Source: Prevotella sp. ne3005 (lineage in GTDB: Bacteria > Bacteroidota > Bacteroidia > Bacteroidales > Bacteroidaceae). Taken from it: a stretch of DNA of 64,000 nucleotides. Positions 45,013 to 55,441 of this stretch are shown piece by piece (the first letter of the stretch is position 1; every line of letters begins with the position of its first letter). The stretch is taken from NCBI RefSeq assembly GCF_900110085.1, contig NZ_FOCK01000003.1, forward strand, positions 124,001 through 188,000, given 5' to 3'. Both the position numbers and the translations under genes were made by a program. A model generated the notes under the pieces. That model had not been told where the DNA came from. It ran no database searches and saw nothing but the letters and a program-made list of their open reading frames with translations.

Positions 45013-45020
45013 TAACTTTG
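45013..45020 (+). promoter_or_regulatory. -7 box of the SDR gene
   Basis: TAACTTTG, 17 bp before the ATG at 45038. The -33 position falls in the heptamer repeat and lacks TTTG. Confidence 0.6.
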
Positions 45021-45037
45021 CACCCAAATTTAACAAA

Positions 45038-46033
45038 ATGAAGATATTAATTACCGGTGCGAGCGGTTTTATCGGCTCATTTATCGTGGAGGAGGCCCTC
45101 AGACGAGGCTTTGAGACATGGGCCGCGGTACGCAAGAGCAGCTCAAAGGAATACCTGCAGGATGAGCGTATCCACTTCATCGAACTGAATCTCTCATCAA
45201 AGGATCAGCTCGTCAGTCAGTTGCGCGACAAGGACTTTGACTATGTGGTGCATGCCGCGGGTGTGACGAAGTGTCTGAACAAGGCCGACTTCCGTCGCAT
45301 CAATACCGAAGGTACCAAGAACCTCGTCGATGCCCTGCTCGAGGTGGGGATGCCCCTGAAGCGCTTTGTCTTCATCAGCAGCCTCAGCATCTTTGGTGCC
45401 ATCAAGGAGCAGCAGCCCTATGAGGAGATCCGTGAGACCGACACGCCCCAGCCCAATACTGCCTATGGTCGTAGTAAACTCGAGGCCGAGCAGTATCTGA
45501 CAACGCTGGGTGACCGTCTACCTTATATTATATTAAGACCCACAGGCGTCTATGGGCCGCGCGAAAAAGACTACTTCATCATGGCCAAGAGCATCCAACA
45601 GCATAGCGACTTTGCCGTGGGCTACAAGCGTCAGGACATTACCTTTGTCTATGTGCAGGATGTGGTACAGGCTGTGTTCCTCGCCCTCGACCGCGGCGAG
45701 AACGGAAGGAAATATTTCCTCAGCGACGGACAGGTATATCAGAGTACCACTTTCAGCGACCTCATCCATGAGGAACTGGGACGTCCCTGGTGGATTCGTA
45801 TCACGGCCCCCGTATGGGTGCTGCGCGTAGTCACCTTCTTCGGGGAGTATGTTGGAAGGATGACAGGGAAGGTAACAGCCCTGAACAACGATAAATACAA
45901 TATCCTCAAACAGCGCAACTGGCGATGTGACATCCAGCCGGCTATGGACGAACTGGGCTATCAGCCACAAGTACAATTGGCAGAAGGCGTAAAACGAAGT
46001 ATCAAATGGTATAAGGACAACGGATGGTTGTGA
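45038..46033 (+). CDS. NAD-dependent epimerase/dehydratase (extended SDR)
   Basis: 331 residues from the ATG at 45038; an open frame continues upstream but antisense to rnr. N-terminal GASGFIG binds NAD(P), catalytic Ser/Tyr/Lys in SSLSIFG and YGRSK (Tyr near 145). Extended SDRs of this type modify nucleotide sugars or act on isoprenoid/steroid-like substrates; the substrate is open. Followed 10 bp later by a PAP2 enzyme, so a lipid- or glycan-linked role is possible. Confidence 0.88.
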   Translation: MKILITGASGFIGSFIVEEALRRGFETWAAVRKSSSKEYLQDERIHFIELNLSSKDQLVSQLRDKDFDYVVHAAGVTKCLNKADFRRINTEGTKNLVDALLEVGMPLKRFVFISSLSIFGAIKEQQPYEEIRETDTPQPNTAYGRSKLEAEQYLTTLGDRLPYIILRPTGVYGPREKDYFIMAKSIQQHSDFAVGYKRQDITFVYVQDVVQAVFLALDRGENGRKYFLSDGQVYQSTTFSDLIHEELGRPWWIRITAPVWVLRVVTFFGEYVGRMTGKVTALNNDKYNILKQRNWRCDIQPAMDELGYQPQVQLAEGVKRSIKWYKDNGWL

Positions 46034-46043
46034 AAAGTGAAAA

Positions 46044-47003
46044 ATGAATAGTATTAAAGATATCTTTAAAATAGAGAAAAAGCCTCGCAAGGGACTTCTG
46101 GCTGTAGAATGGGTGGTGCTCGGCTATATGCTGTTGACCACACTCATCATCCTCTTTACCTATACGAAGGCCATCAACCCCGAGTCGATGCTTTGGGGGC
46201 GCTTCCGTATTTTAGTCATCATCGCGGCCCTCTGGGCTGTCTATCGTCTGGTGCCATGCCGCTTCACTCTCTTCTGTCGAATCGGCGTCCACCTCGCCCT
46301 ACTCTCCTGGTGGTACCCCGACACTTACGAGATCAACCGCGTGTTACCCAACCTCGACCCCATCTTTGCCACGTGGGAGCAACAGCTCTTCGGCTGTCAG
46401 CCTGCCCTGCTCTTCTATGAGGCCGTGCCGAGTGTCTTTTTCAGTGAACTGATGCTCATGGGCTATGCCTCCTATTACCCTATGATAGGCGTCGTTGCTC
46501 TCTATTATTTCTTCCGCAGGTATCAGGATTTTGAGCGCATCACGTTCATCATCCTCGCTTCGTTCTTTATCTATTACGTCATCTTCGTAGCCCTGCCAGT
46601 GACGGGTCCCCAATACTATTACCACGCTGCAGGTCTCGACAATATCGTGAAGGGGGTATTCCCCGACATCGGCAATTATTTCGCCACCCATCAGGACAAG
46701 CTCCCCATCCCTGGTAGTCCTAACGGATTCTTCCACCAGCTGATGGAGGCTGCCCACGAAACAGGCGAACGCCCCACTGCCGCTTTCCCCAGCAGTCATG
46801 TCGGCGTAACCATCATCCTCGCCCTTCTGGCATGGCGTACATGCAGCAAGGGTCTTATCACGCTCACGGTGGTGGGCCTCATCCTGATGAATTTTGCCAC
46901 GGTCTATCTCCGCGCCCACTACGTCATCGATATCTTTGCCGGCTGGGTGTCGGCCCTCACAATCTATGCCGTTTTAAATTTTTTGGCCCGAAAATTTGTT
47001 TAA
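46044..47003 (+). CDS. PAP2-family phosphatase/transferase, inositol-phosphoceramide-synthase-like
   Basis: 319 residues with about six to seven membrane helices. PAP2 motifs 2 and 3 are intact: FPSSHVGVT (about 250-258) and YLRAHYVIDIFAGW (about 290-303) with the catalytic His residues. Gross layout (long N-terminal membrane part, motifs late) is that of Aur1-like sphingolipid head-group enzymes and lipid-phosphate phosphatases. Bacteroidales make sphingolipids, so a sphingolipid substrate is a reasonable but unproven guess. Confidence 0.82.
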   Translation: MNSIKDIFKIEKKPRKGLLAVEWVVLGYMLLTTLIILFTYTKAINPESMLWGRFRILVIIAALWAVYRLVPCRFTLFCRIGVHLALLSWWYPDTYEINRVLPNLDPIFATWEQQLFGCQPALLFYEAVPSVFFSELMLMGYASYYPMIGVVALYYFFRRYQDFERITFIILASFFIYYVIFVALPVTGPQYYYHAAGLDNIVKGVFPDIGNYFATHQDKLPIPGSPNGFFHQLMEAAHETGERPTAAFPSSHVGVTIILALLAWRTCSKGLITLTVVGLILMNFATVYLRAHYVIDIFAGWVSALTIYAVLNFLARKFV

Positions 47004-47026
47004 TTCAAAAATAATGTCTACCTTTG
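46995..47026 (+). promoter_or_regulatory. greA promoter
   Basis: TTTG 46995-46998, 20-bp spacer, TACCTTTG 47019-47026; overlaps the end of the PAP2 gene and predicts a leader of about 115 nt. Confidence 0.75.
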
Positions 47027-47059
47027 CAACGAAGTTAGTAAGGATATGACATATTACCC

Positions 47060-47102
47060 ACAAGGATTCCGACGACAAAAAGTTGGGATTCTTTTGTTTT
47101 TT
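47060..47102 (+). terminator. terminator-like hairpin in the greA leader
   Basis: Imperfect stem between ACAAGGATTCC-GAC and GTTGGGATTC-TTTTGT with a run of T's to 47102. It lies between the greA promoter and its ATG, so it would act as an attenuator. Confidence 0.5.
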
Positions 47103-47147
47103 GTCCGTCCGGCGTTTTCGATCATTAATAACTAAAAAAGAAGAAAT

Positions 47148-47615
47148 ATGGCTTATATGTCACAAGAAGGCTACGATAAACTGGTAGCCGAACTGAAACG
47201 TTTAGAGAGCGTTGAGCGCCCCAAGGCATCGGCAGCCATCGCCGAAGCCCGTGAGAAGGGTGATCTGAGTGAGAACAGCGAATACGATGCAGCCAAGGAG
47301 GCACAGGCTCATCTGGAAGACAAGATCAACCAGTTGAAAGTGACCATCTCTGAAGCTAAAGTCGTTGACACCAGTCGTCTGAGCACTGACGCAGTACAGA
47401 TTCTGTCGAAGGTTGAAATGACCAACATGATGAATAAGGCCAAGATGACCTACACCATCGTCAGTGAGAGTGAGGCAAACCTTCGCGAGGGCAAGATCTC
47501 TATCAAGACACCCATCGCCCAGGGACTGCTGAACCATAAGGTAGGCGACGAGGTGGAAGTGAAGATTCCCCGTGGTACCATCAAACTCCGCATTGATAAG
47601 ATTACCGTAGGATGA
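47148..47615 (+). CDS. greA: transcription elongation factor GreA
   Basis: 155 residues. N-terminal coiled-coil hairpin (about 1-75) with the tip motif EAREKGDLSENSEYDAA carrying the acidic residues that reach the RNA polymerase active site, and the C-terminal FKBP-like domain. It rescues backtracked polymerase by stimulating RNA cleavage. Likely co-transcribed with the HIT gene 30 bp downstream. Confidence 0.96.
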   Translation: MAYMSQEGYDKLVAELKRLESVERPKASAAIAEAREKGDLSENSEYDAAKEAQAHLEDKINQLKVTISEAKVVDTSRLSTDAVQILSKVEMTNMMNKAKMTYTIVSESEANLREGKISIKTPIAQGLLNHKVGDEVEVKIPRGTIKLRIDKITVG

Positions 47616-47645
47616 TTAATTATTGAAAATTGATAATTTAGAGAT

Positions 47646-48041
47646 ATGGATATTTTCTCAAAGATTGCTGCTGGTGAAATCCCCAGCTACAAATGCGCCG
47701 AGAACGACGAGTTCTACGCATTCCTTGACATCAATCCACTAGTGAAGGGCCACACCCTCGTCATCCCCCGTCGTGAGGTAGACTATATCTTCGACATGGA
47801 AGACGATGAGATTGCCCGTTATCAGGTGTTTGCCAAGCAGGTGGCCTTGGCCGTCAAGAAAGCTTTCCCCTGCAAGAAGGTGGCACAGGTGGTGCTCGGT
47901 CTCGAAGTGCCCCATGCACATATCCACCTCATCCCCATGCAGAATGAAAGCGACGTAGACTTCCGCCGCGAGAAACTGAAACTCACGGAAGAGGAATTCA
48001 AGGAAATTGCAGCTAAGATACGTGATGAGTTTGCCCGTTAG
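47646..48041 (+). CDS. HIT-family nucleotide hydrolase/transferase
   Basis: 131 residues. HIT signature VPHAHIHLIPM near residue 90-100 with the catalytic middle His, plus FLDINPLVKGHTLVIPRR. The Hint branch cleaves AMP-lysine or AMP-amidates; exact substrate unknown. Its stop overlaps that of the convergent guanylyltransferase gene by 4 bp. Confidence 0.93.
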   Translation: MDIFSKIAAGEIPSYKCAENDEFYAFLDINPLVKGHTLVIPRREVDYIFDMEDDEIARYQVFAKQVALAVKKAFPCKKVAQVVLGLEVPHAHIHLIPMQNESDVDFRREKLKLTEEEFKEIAAKIRDEFAR

Positions 48042-49132
48042 GCAAACTCATCGCCGTATTTAAGTCTTACTTCATTGACGTATTTCTTCACCATCGACGA
48101 GTTGTCACTCTTCTTACAGATCATCAACACGTCGCCCTCCTCGGCTACAATGTAGCCTTCCAGACCGTTAAACACGCCAAGCCTACCTTTCGGCAGTCGG
48201 ATGATGTTATTATGGCAGTCCTCCAGGATTACCTCCGAGTCCATCACCACATTGTCGTCCTTCACCTTGCTCATCACCTCGTAGATGGCATGCCATGTGC
48301 CCAAGTCAGCCCAGCCGAAGTTACACTTCATCACGTACACATCCTTGCTCTGCTCCAGAATAGCATAGTCGAGCGAGAGGTTCGGATAGCGGGGGTAATT
48401 CTCGGCTACATAGGCCATCTCTTCCTCATATGAGTAATTGGGCTTTTCCGTCTTCAGATTACGGAGTACCGTGGGGAAGATATCTTCAAAGTTCTTAATC
48501 AGATGGCGCGCGTTAGAGATAAAGATACCCGTGTTCCAGTAGAACTCACCACTCTCCATAAACATCTTCGCAAAGTCGCGCTCGGGCTTCTCCGTGAATG
48601 ATTTCACCTTATACACCTCAGGCTTGCAACTCATATCACCCAACTGAATATAGCCATAGCCAGGCTCTGCTCTCGTGGGCTTCACACCCATTGTCAGCAG
48701 CACATCGTTCTCAGTCACATAGCCCACACCCACATCCATGCTGTGGGCAAAAGCCGTCTCGTCGAGTATCAGCTGGTCTGAGGGCGAAATAATGATGTTA
48801 GCCTCCGGGTTACGCTGTAAGATGCGCATAGTGGCCCATGCCACGCAGGGGGCTGTATTTCTGTGGATAGGTTCCACGATGGTGTTCAATTCCGACACCT
48901 CCGGCACCTGTTCCTTTACCAAAGCGATGTATTCCTTGCAAGTGCAAACAAATATATTATCTTTAGGGAGCAGTCGTGAAAAACGATCGAAGGTTGCCTG
49001 AAGCTGAGTCCTTCCCGTTCCGAATAAGTCCACAAACTGCTTGGGATGCTGTTCTCTACTGACGGGCCACAAGCGCCTTCCACGCCCTCCAGCCAGAATG
49101 ATGCAGTAGTTTTTCTTGTCTGTTATTTCCAT
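48038..49132 (-). CDS. manC: mannose-1-phosphate guanylyltransferase
   Basis: 364 residues. N-terminal nucleotidyltransferase signature LAGGRGRRLWPVSREQHPKQ, the FTEKPE segment near residue 178 and a C-terminal left-handed beta-helix-like part. It makes GDP-mannose from mannose-1-phosphate and GTP for glycan and protein O-glycosylation. Unlike proteobacterial ManC it has no fused isomerase domain. No neighbouring glycan genes. Confidence 0.92.
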   Translation of the reverse strand: MEITDKKNYCIILAGGRGRRLWPVSREQHPKQFVDLFGTGRTQLQATFDRFSRLLPKDNIFVCTCKEYIALVKEQVPEVSELNTIVEPIHRNTAPCVAWATMRILQRNPEANIIISPSDQLILDETAFAHSMDVGVGYVTENDVLLTMGVKPTRAEPGYGYIQLGDMSCKPEVYKVKSFTEKPERDFAKMFMESGEFYWNTGIFISNARHLIKNFEDIFPTVLRNLKTEKPNYSYEEEMAYVAENYPRYPNLSLDYAILEQSKDVYVMKCNFGWADLGTWHAIYEVMSKVKDDNVVMDSEVILEDCHNNIIRLPKGRLGVFNGLEGYIVAEEGDVLMICKKSDNSSMVKKYVNEVRLKYGDEFA

Positions 49133-49250
49133 GTATGGGTTTTAGTAATATTTTACTGCTGCGAAGGTACGCATTATTAATGACATGCCCAAATATTTTA
49201 CGCTTTTTTTACCTTTTTGTTTTCTATTGATAAGATTTTTCCCAATATCC

Positions 49251-49281
49251 TTTGTCATTTCATTTTTTTGTCGTACCTTTG
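49251..49281 (+). promoter_or_regulatory. tRNA-Leu promoter
   Basis: TTTG 49251-49254, 19-bp spacer, TACCTTTG 49274-49281, about 35 bp before the tRNA. Confidence 0.7.
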
Positions 49282-49315
49282 CACCCGCTTTCAGAGTCCT
49301 GCTGCGTTACAACCA

Positions 49316-49397
49316 GCCCAGATGGCGGAATCGGTAGACGCGCTGGTCTCAAACACCAGTGGGGCAACCCGTGCCGGTTCGACCCCGGCTCTGGGTA
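49316..49397 (+). tRNA. tRNA-Leu(CAA)
   Basis: Acceptor arms GCCCAGA (49316-49322) and TCTGGGT (49390-49396) pair with one G-U; the anticodon stem CTGGT/ACCAG holds loop CTCAAAC, anticodon CAA (UUG codons). A long variable arm and GGTTCGACCC T-loop are present, as expected for a class II tRNA. CCA is not encoded. Confidence 0.95.
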
Positions 49398-49415
49398 CGA
49401 CGGGACAAAGAAAGC

Positions 49416-49449
49416 AAAGAGGTGATCACGGATTGTGACCACCTCTTTT
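49416..49449 (+). terminator. tRNA-Leu terminator
   Basis: Stem AAAGAGGTG-ATCAC (49416-49429) with GTGA-CCACCTCTTT (49435-49448) followed by TTTTC; it can also work for the convergent esterase operon. Confidence 0.85.
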
Positions 49450-49466
49450 CGTTGTACCATTTGGAA

Positions 49467-51443
<1,977 letters not shown>

Positions 51444-51454
51444 TTAATGAATAA

Positions 51455-53092
51455 TTAATCTTTCTTATATTGAAATTCGTCGATATCCACATAGCCACCA
51501 GCCTTTTTCGTGGCATAACAGAAGATACCAAACTTCTGGCCCATGAAGAACCGACGCCAGTCGAAGCCCATCTTATAATCAGAGCCTATCTTCGTCCACT
51601 GTTCACCGTCAAGGCTATAATAGAACTTGGCGAGGTCGGTGCCGGGCATCATACCCTTCTGCTCCTTCTGTGGACGGAAGTCGGCATCGATGCGGAGCCA
51701 GACTTTAGACTGCTTCAGTTCGATACTCTCAATAGTCTTTGTTACGACATCGGTCACCTCCTTGTCGCGATCACTGAGGGCAACCTTCAGCTCGTTCATC
51801 TCGAGCACGAGTTTCTTACCCAGTTTCTTGACAGTGAGGGCGCCTGTATCGCTATTGAAAGCGGCCAGACCCGCACAGTCTCCGTCCTTCATCTTCGAGA
51901 GATCCATCACGACGGCACCACTACAGCCAGGACCTTCCATGCGCTGGGTGAGCGTGTTGGGAGCGAGGTAGATATCCTTAACGATGCGGTTGGTCTTCAG
52001 GCGAAGGAATCCAGGACGTTCGGTGAGACTCCACGCCTTATCAATGGGATTGTGGTTCCATTGCCAGTGGAGGCCAAGCTTTGAGGAAGAGAAATCGTCG
52101 GCCTTGACGATACCAGTCTCGGGTTCACCACTCTTCAGGGGGCGCACAGTGTCGGGCACCTTACCATTCTCATCGCCCAGCATAGGCCAACCATCGATCC
52201 AGCGACAGGGCATGACTGTGAGCACACGCCCCACGCCACCGCGGTCTTGGAAAATGATGCCGTACCAGTCGCCATCCTGTGTGTCGACGATGGTACCCTG
52301 AGCCTCATAAGAAAAACCGCCGAACTCACTCTCCAGGATCACCTGTTTCTCCCAAGGGCCATGGATATCGTCGGCTCTGTAGCATACCTCGCGACGGTGG
52401 CGTCCAGGGGCATAGGTGTGGGAGATCATAAGCAGATAATATTTGCCATTGTGCTTGATGACACGAGAGCCCTCCAGGAGCCCTTTCTCGTCTTCTTCGC
52501 GCTGGAAAATCTGCTGATGGGTACCTTCAATGACATCAGAGAGGTCGGGTTTGAGCTCCATCATCTCACCCGTGCCATAAATGACATAGACACGCCCATC
52601 GTCGTCGAAGAACAACGAACAATCGTGGAAGTGGCGCATACGGGACACGATGGTCCAGGGGCCTTCGGCCTTCTCGGCAGAGAAGATATATGTATCGCCC
52701 ATGCTACCCTGTTCGTTGGGAGCGAGGAGTGCATAGAACTTCCCATTGTGATATTTCAGAGAGGTGGCCCACTGGCCACGACCATAAGCTGTTCCCTGCT
52801 GCAAGTCGTATTTCGGTGAGTCAGTGAGTTTGTCAAAGATGTAGCCCACGGTCTCCCAGTTCTTCAGGTCCTTCGACTTCATGATAGGAGCACCGGGCAT
52901 AAGGTGCATCGTGGTGGAGACCAAATAAAAGGTATCGTCCACGCGGATGATGTCTGGGTCAGGCACATCGGCCCACAGCATAGGGTTCTGTATAGGCTCG
53001 GTGTGGAGCGTCAGATAATCGTCGGCGAGAGCTCCTGTTGCGGGCAGAAAGAGCATTGCCGTCAGTAGTGTTTTGAATAATGGTTGTCTCAT
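51455..53092 (-). CDS. GH43 beta-xylosidase/arabinofuranosidase
   Basis: 545 residues, signal peptide (ends GALAD). Five-bladed propeller (about 30-320) with NPMLWADVPDPDIIRVDD carrying the general-base Asp, DCSLFFDDDGRVYVIYG, and LLEGSRVIKHNGKYYLL with the acid Glu; then a C-terminal concanavalin-like domain (about 335-545) as in GH43 subfamily 12-like enzymes. Removes xylose or arabinose from xylo-oligosaccharides. Confidence 0.92.
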   Translation of the reverse strand: MRQPLFKTLLTAMLFLPATGALADDYLTLHTEPIQNPMLWADVPDPDIIRVDDTFYLVSTTMHLMPGAPIMKSKDLKNWETVGYIFDKLTDSPKYDLQQGTAYGRGQWATSLKYHNGKFYALLAPNEQGSMGDTYIFSAEKAEGPWTIVSRMRHFHDCSLFFDDDGRVYVIYGTGEMMELKPDLSDVIEGTHQQIFQREEDEKGLLEGSRVIKHNGKYYLLMISHTYAPGRHRREVCYRADDIHGPWEKQVILESEFGGFSYEAQGTIVDTQDGDWYGIIFQDRGGVGRVLTVMPCRWIDGWPMLGDENGKVPDTVRPLKSGEPETGIVKADDFSSSKLGLHWQWNHNPIDKAWSLTERPGFLRLKTNRIVKDIYLAPNTLTQRMEGPGCSGAVVMDLSKMKDGDCAGLAAFNSDTGALTVKKLGKKLVLEMNELKVALSDRDKEVTDVVTKTIESIELKQSKVWLRIDADFRPQKEQKGMMPGTDLAKFYYSLDGEQWTKIGSDYKMGFDWRRFFMGQKFGIFCYATKKAGGYVDIDEFQYKKD

Positions 53093-53113
53093 ACTTGGTT
53101 GGTCAGATATGCG

Positions 53114-55441
53114 TTAGAATGTGATTGTCGTCTGATTGCCATCGTAATCGATGGTCTTAGTAGTGCCGTCGGGAAGCGCAACGGTGAACTGACGCTTCAA
53201 GAGCATACCGGGATATTCGCCCTTTCTGGCCCCTATAGTGAGCGTACGGGCTTTGTCACTCCAAGAGAAGACGACGGTGGCATAAACGCCACGCTCATAG
53301 TTGTAGTTATCACCCTCGTCTTCATAAAGGGTAAAAGTGCCGTCAGCACCGGGGTAGAGACGGAATTCGAGATTGTCCCACGTTTTCTCGCCCACATATT
53401 GCATCTCAGGACCTAAGGGCAGGATACTACCGGCACGTACAAACATGGGCACACGATCGAACGTGGTCTCGAGGGTGACGCTCTTGCCACCCTGATAGGC
53501 CTTACCCGTCCAGAAATCATACCACAGGGCTCCCTTTGGGAGATACTTTATTGCGGTTTTACTGGTAGTAAAGTCTACCTGAACGGCAGACTCGCCCCGC
53601 GCCTCCTGGCGATCCCAACCCGTCATGGCATCCGTGCGGATAACCTTTTCCTCCGTATACTGGGGATTGACGATGGGGCAAGCAAGGATGCTGCGACCAA
53701 ACATAAACTCATCGGCCACATCCCACACTTTCTTGTCGGAAGCGAAATCGCTGAACAACGGACGCAGATAACTCTCGTTGTTGGACGTTACTTGCCAAGC
53801 AGTACTATATAGATAAGGTATTAAACGGTAGCGTAAGCGAATCATCTTTTCGATGGCATCGTAGACGGGTGTCCCTTTCTCACCGAATTGCCAAATCTCA
53901 CGAGGGGCATCGGCTCCGTGGCTACGGAACACCGGGCAAAACAGTCCGTACTGCATCCAACGCACATAGAGTTCCTGGAACTGGGGATTCTGGGGAGCAG
54001 AACCCGGTCCACGGGTATTGTAAGAACCACAGAAGAAACCACCTATGTCGGTATTGAAATTGGGATTGCCCGTGAGTGAGAAACTCAATCCTGCGGGCAC
54101 TTGCTTACGGAGCATGTCCCATGATGAGTTCACGTCGCCACTCCACATGTTGGAACCATAATGCTGTTGACCGGCGAACGAAGAGCGCGTCATGATGAAC
54201 AAGCGCTTCTCCTCCGACACCCGACGCTGCTTTTCGTAGACACCACGGACAGTCTCCAAGGGGAAAGCATTACGGAGTGAGCGCCATGTACCTCCCGTAA
54301 CAGGGTGCTCATAGTCGCTCTCGCGGGGATTGAAGAAGTCGGGATCCGTGGAATCCATCCACCAGGCATCAGTACCGTAGTCGAAGAGGGTCTTCAGGTA
54401 TTTCCAATAGATATTGCGAGCCTCGGGACTAAATGCATCGTAGACCTTCACTCCAGAGGGATAGTCCATCCTCGGTGGCCAGATATGGGAGATACCACTC
54501 TGTGGCCACGTCTCGATGGGCAACAGGAGCCCCTTTTCATCCAGTTCACGAAACTGGCGCGTCATGGGACCGAAGCTGGCCCAAATGGAAATCATGAAGT
54601 GGGCATGCTTGGCGTGGACATTCTTGATGAGCTGAGGGCCATTGGCAAAGTCCTCGGAGAGGAAGTCCATAGCATTCCACAGGTAGTTGGACCCCCAATA
54701 CTGCCAGTCCTGGATAATACCGTCGAGTGGCACCTGCAACTCACGGTATTTATCGACAATACCCTCAGTCTCTGCAGCGGTCTTATAACGCTCTTTCGAT
54801 TGCCAGAAGCCATAGGTCCACAAAGGGAACATCGGAACGTCGCCTGTAAGATGGCGCATCTGGGCGATAACACCATCGGCAGAACCACCGTACATGAAGT
54901 AATAGTCGATGCCCTCGCCCACCTCCGAGGTGAAGGTCATACCGTTGGCATCGTCATCGAACTGGGTAGGCGAATAGTTCTCCCAATAGAGGCCCCAGCC
55001 CTTGATGCTCTGGAGCACATTCTGGAAATCCTCAAGATTCGACTGTTCCATGCGCTTATGCTCACCACGACGGTTCATCTTTCCATTCTGAATAGTACCA
55101 AGACCGTAGATGGCCTCGTCCTTGTCGAGACGGAAGGTCTGACTGACCTTGCCGTCTGTGATGGAGCATGAACGCTCACGCAACAGCACCCTACCCTTTG
55201 CGTCGAGGAAGGTCAAGGCACCATTGGCATCTTGTTTCACGGTGAGTTGGCCGCTCTTCCATGTATTGCCATTTTGGATGGCCACGCCCTGTTCGGGCTG
55301 GGCCGTCACCACCAGACTCTTGGTGGGCTGTTCCTTGATAATATGGACGATACTGGGCGTGAAGAACTCAACTTTCAGCGTTTGCGCCCTAGCCTGAGCC
55401 ATTGTCAGAACCAAAGCGAAGATAAGGAAAAAGCGTTTCAT
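53114..55441 (-). CDS. GH31 alpha-xylosidase/alpha-glucosidase
   Basis: 775 residues, signal peptide (ends AQARAQ). N-terminal beta sandwich, barrel with WWMDSTDPD (nucleophile Asp near 370) and NMWSGDVNSSWDM (acid/base Asp near 440), and C-terminal beta domains. No PA14 insert seen, unlike the B. ovatus xyloglucan enzyme. In this locus alpha-xylosidase activity is the likely one. Its ATG overlaps the stop of the preceding carboxylesterase. Confidence 0.9.
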   Translation of the reverse strand: MKRFFLIFALVLTMAQARAQTLKVEFFTPSIVHIIKEQPTKSLVVTAQPEQGVAIQNGNTWKSGQLTVKQDANGALTFLDAKGRVLLRERSCSITDGKVSQTFRLDKDEAIYGLGTIQNGKMNRRGEHKRMEQSNLEDFQNVLQSIKGWGLYWENYSPTQFDDDANGMTFTSEVGEGIDYYFMYGGSADGVIAQMRHLTGDVPMFPLWTYGFWQSKERYKTAAETEGIVDKYRELQVPLDGIIQDWQYWGSNYLWNAMDFLSEDFANGPQLIKNVHAKHAHFMISIWASFGPMTRQFRELDEKGLLLPIETWPQSGISHIWPPRMDYPSGVKVYDAFSPEARNIYWKYLKTLFDYGTDAWWMDSTDPDFFNPRESDYEHPVTGGTWRSLRNAFPLETVRGVYEKQRRVSEEKRLFIMTRSSFAGQQHYGSNMWSGDVNSSWDMLRKQVPAGLSFSLTGNPNFNTDIGGFFCGSYNTRGPGSAPQNPQFQELYVRWMQYGLFCPVFRSHGADAPREIWQFGEKGTPVYDAIEKMIRLRYRLIPYLYSTAWQVTSNNESYLRPLFSDFASDKKVWDVADEFMFGRSILACPIVNPQYTEEKVIRTDAMTGWDRQEARGESAVQVDFTTSKTAIKYLPKGALWYDFWTGKAYQGGKSVTLETTFDRVPMFVRAGSILPLGPEMQYVGEKTWDNLEFRLYPGADGTFTLYEDEGDNYNYERGVYATVVFSWSDKARTLTIGARKGEYPGMLLKRQFTVALPDGTTKTIDYDGNQTTITF

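Noticed and set aside
44726..45037. N-terminal extension of the SDR protein by 104 codons
   Set aside because: The extension is antisense to the rnr 5' end; the NAD-binding motif begins right after the ATG at 45038 and a -7 box precedes it.
49397..49400. tRNA-Leu lacking CCA as a sign of degeneration
   Set aside because: Many Bacteroidetes tRNAs do not encode CCA; all arms of this tRNA pair well.
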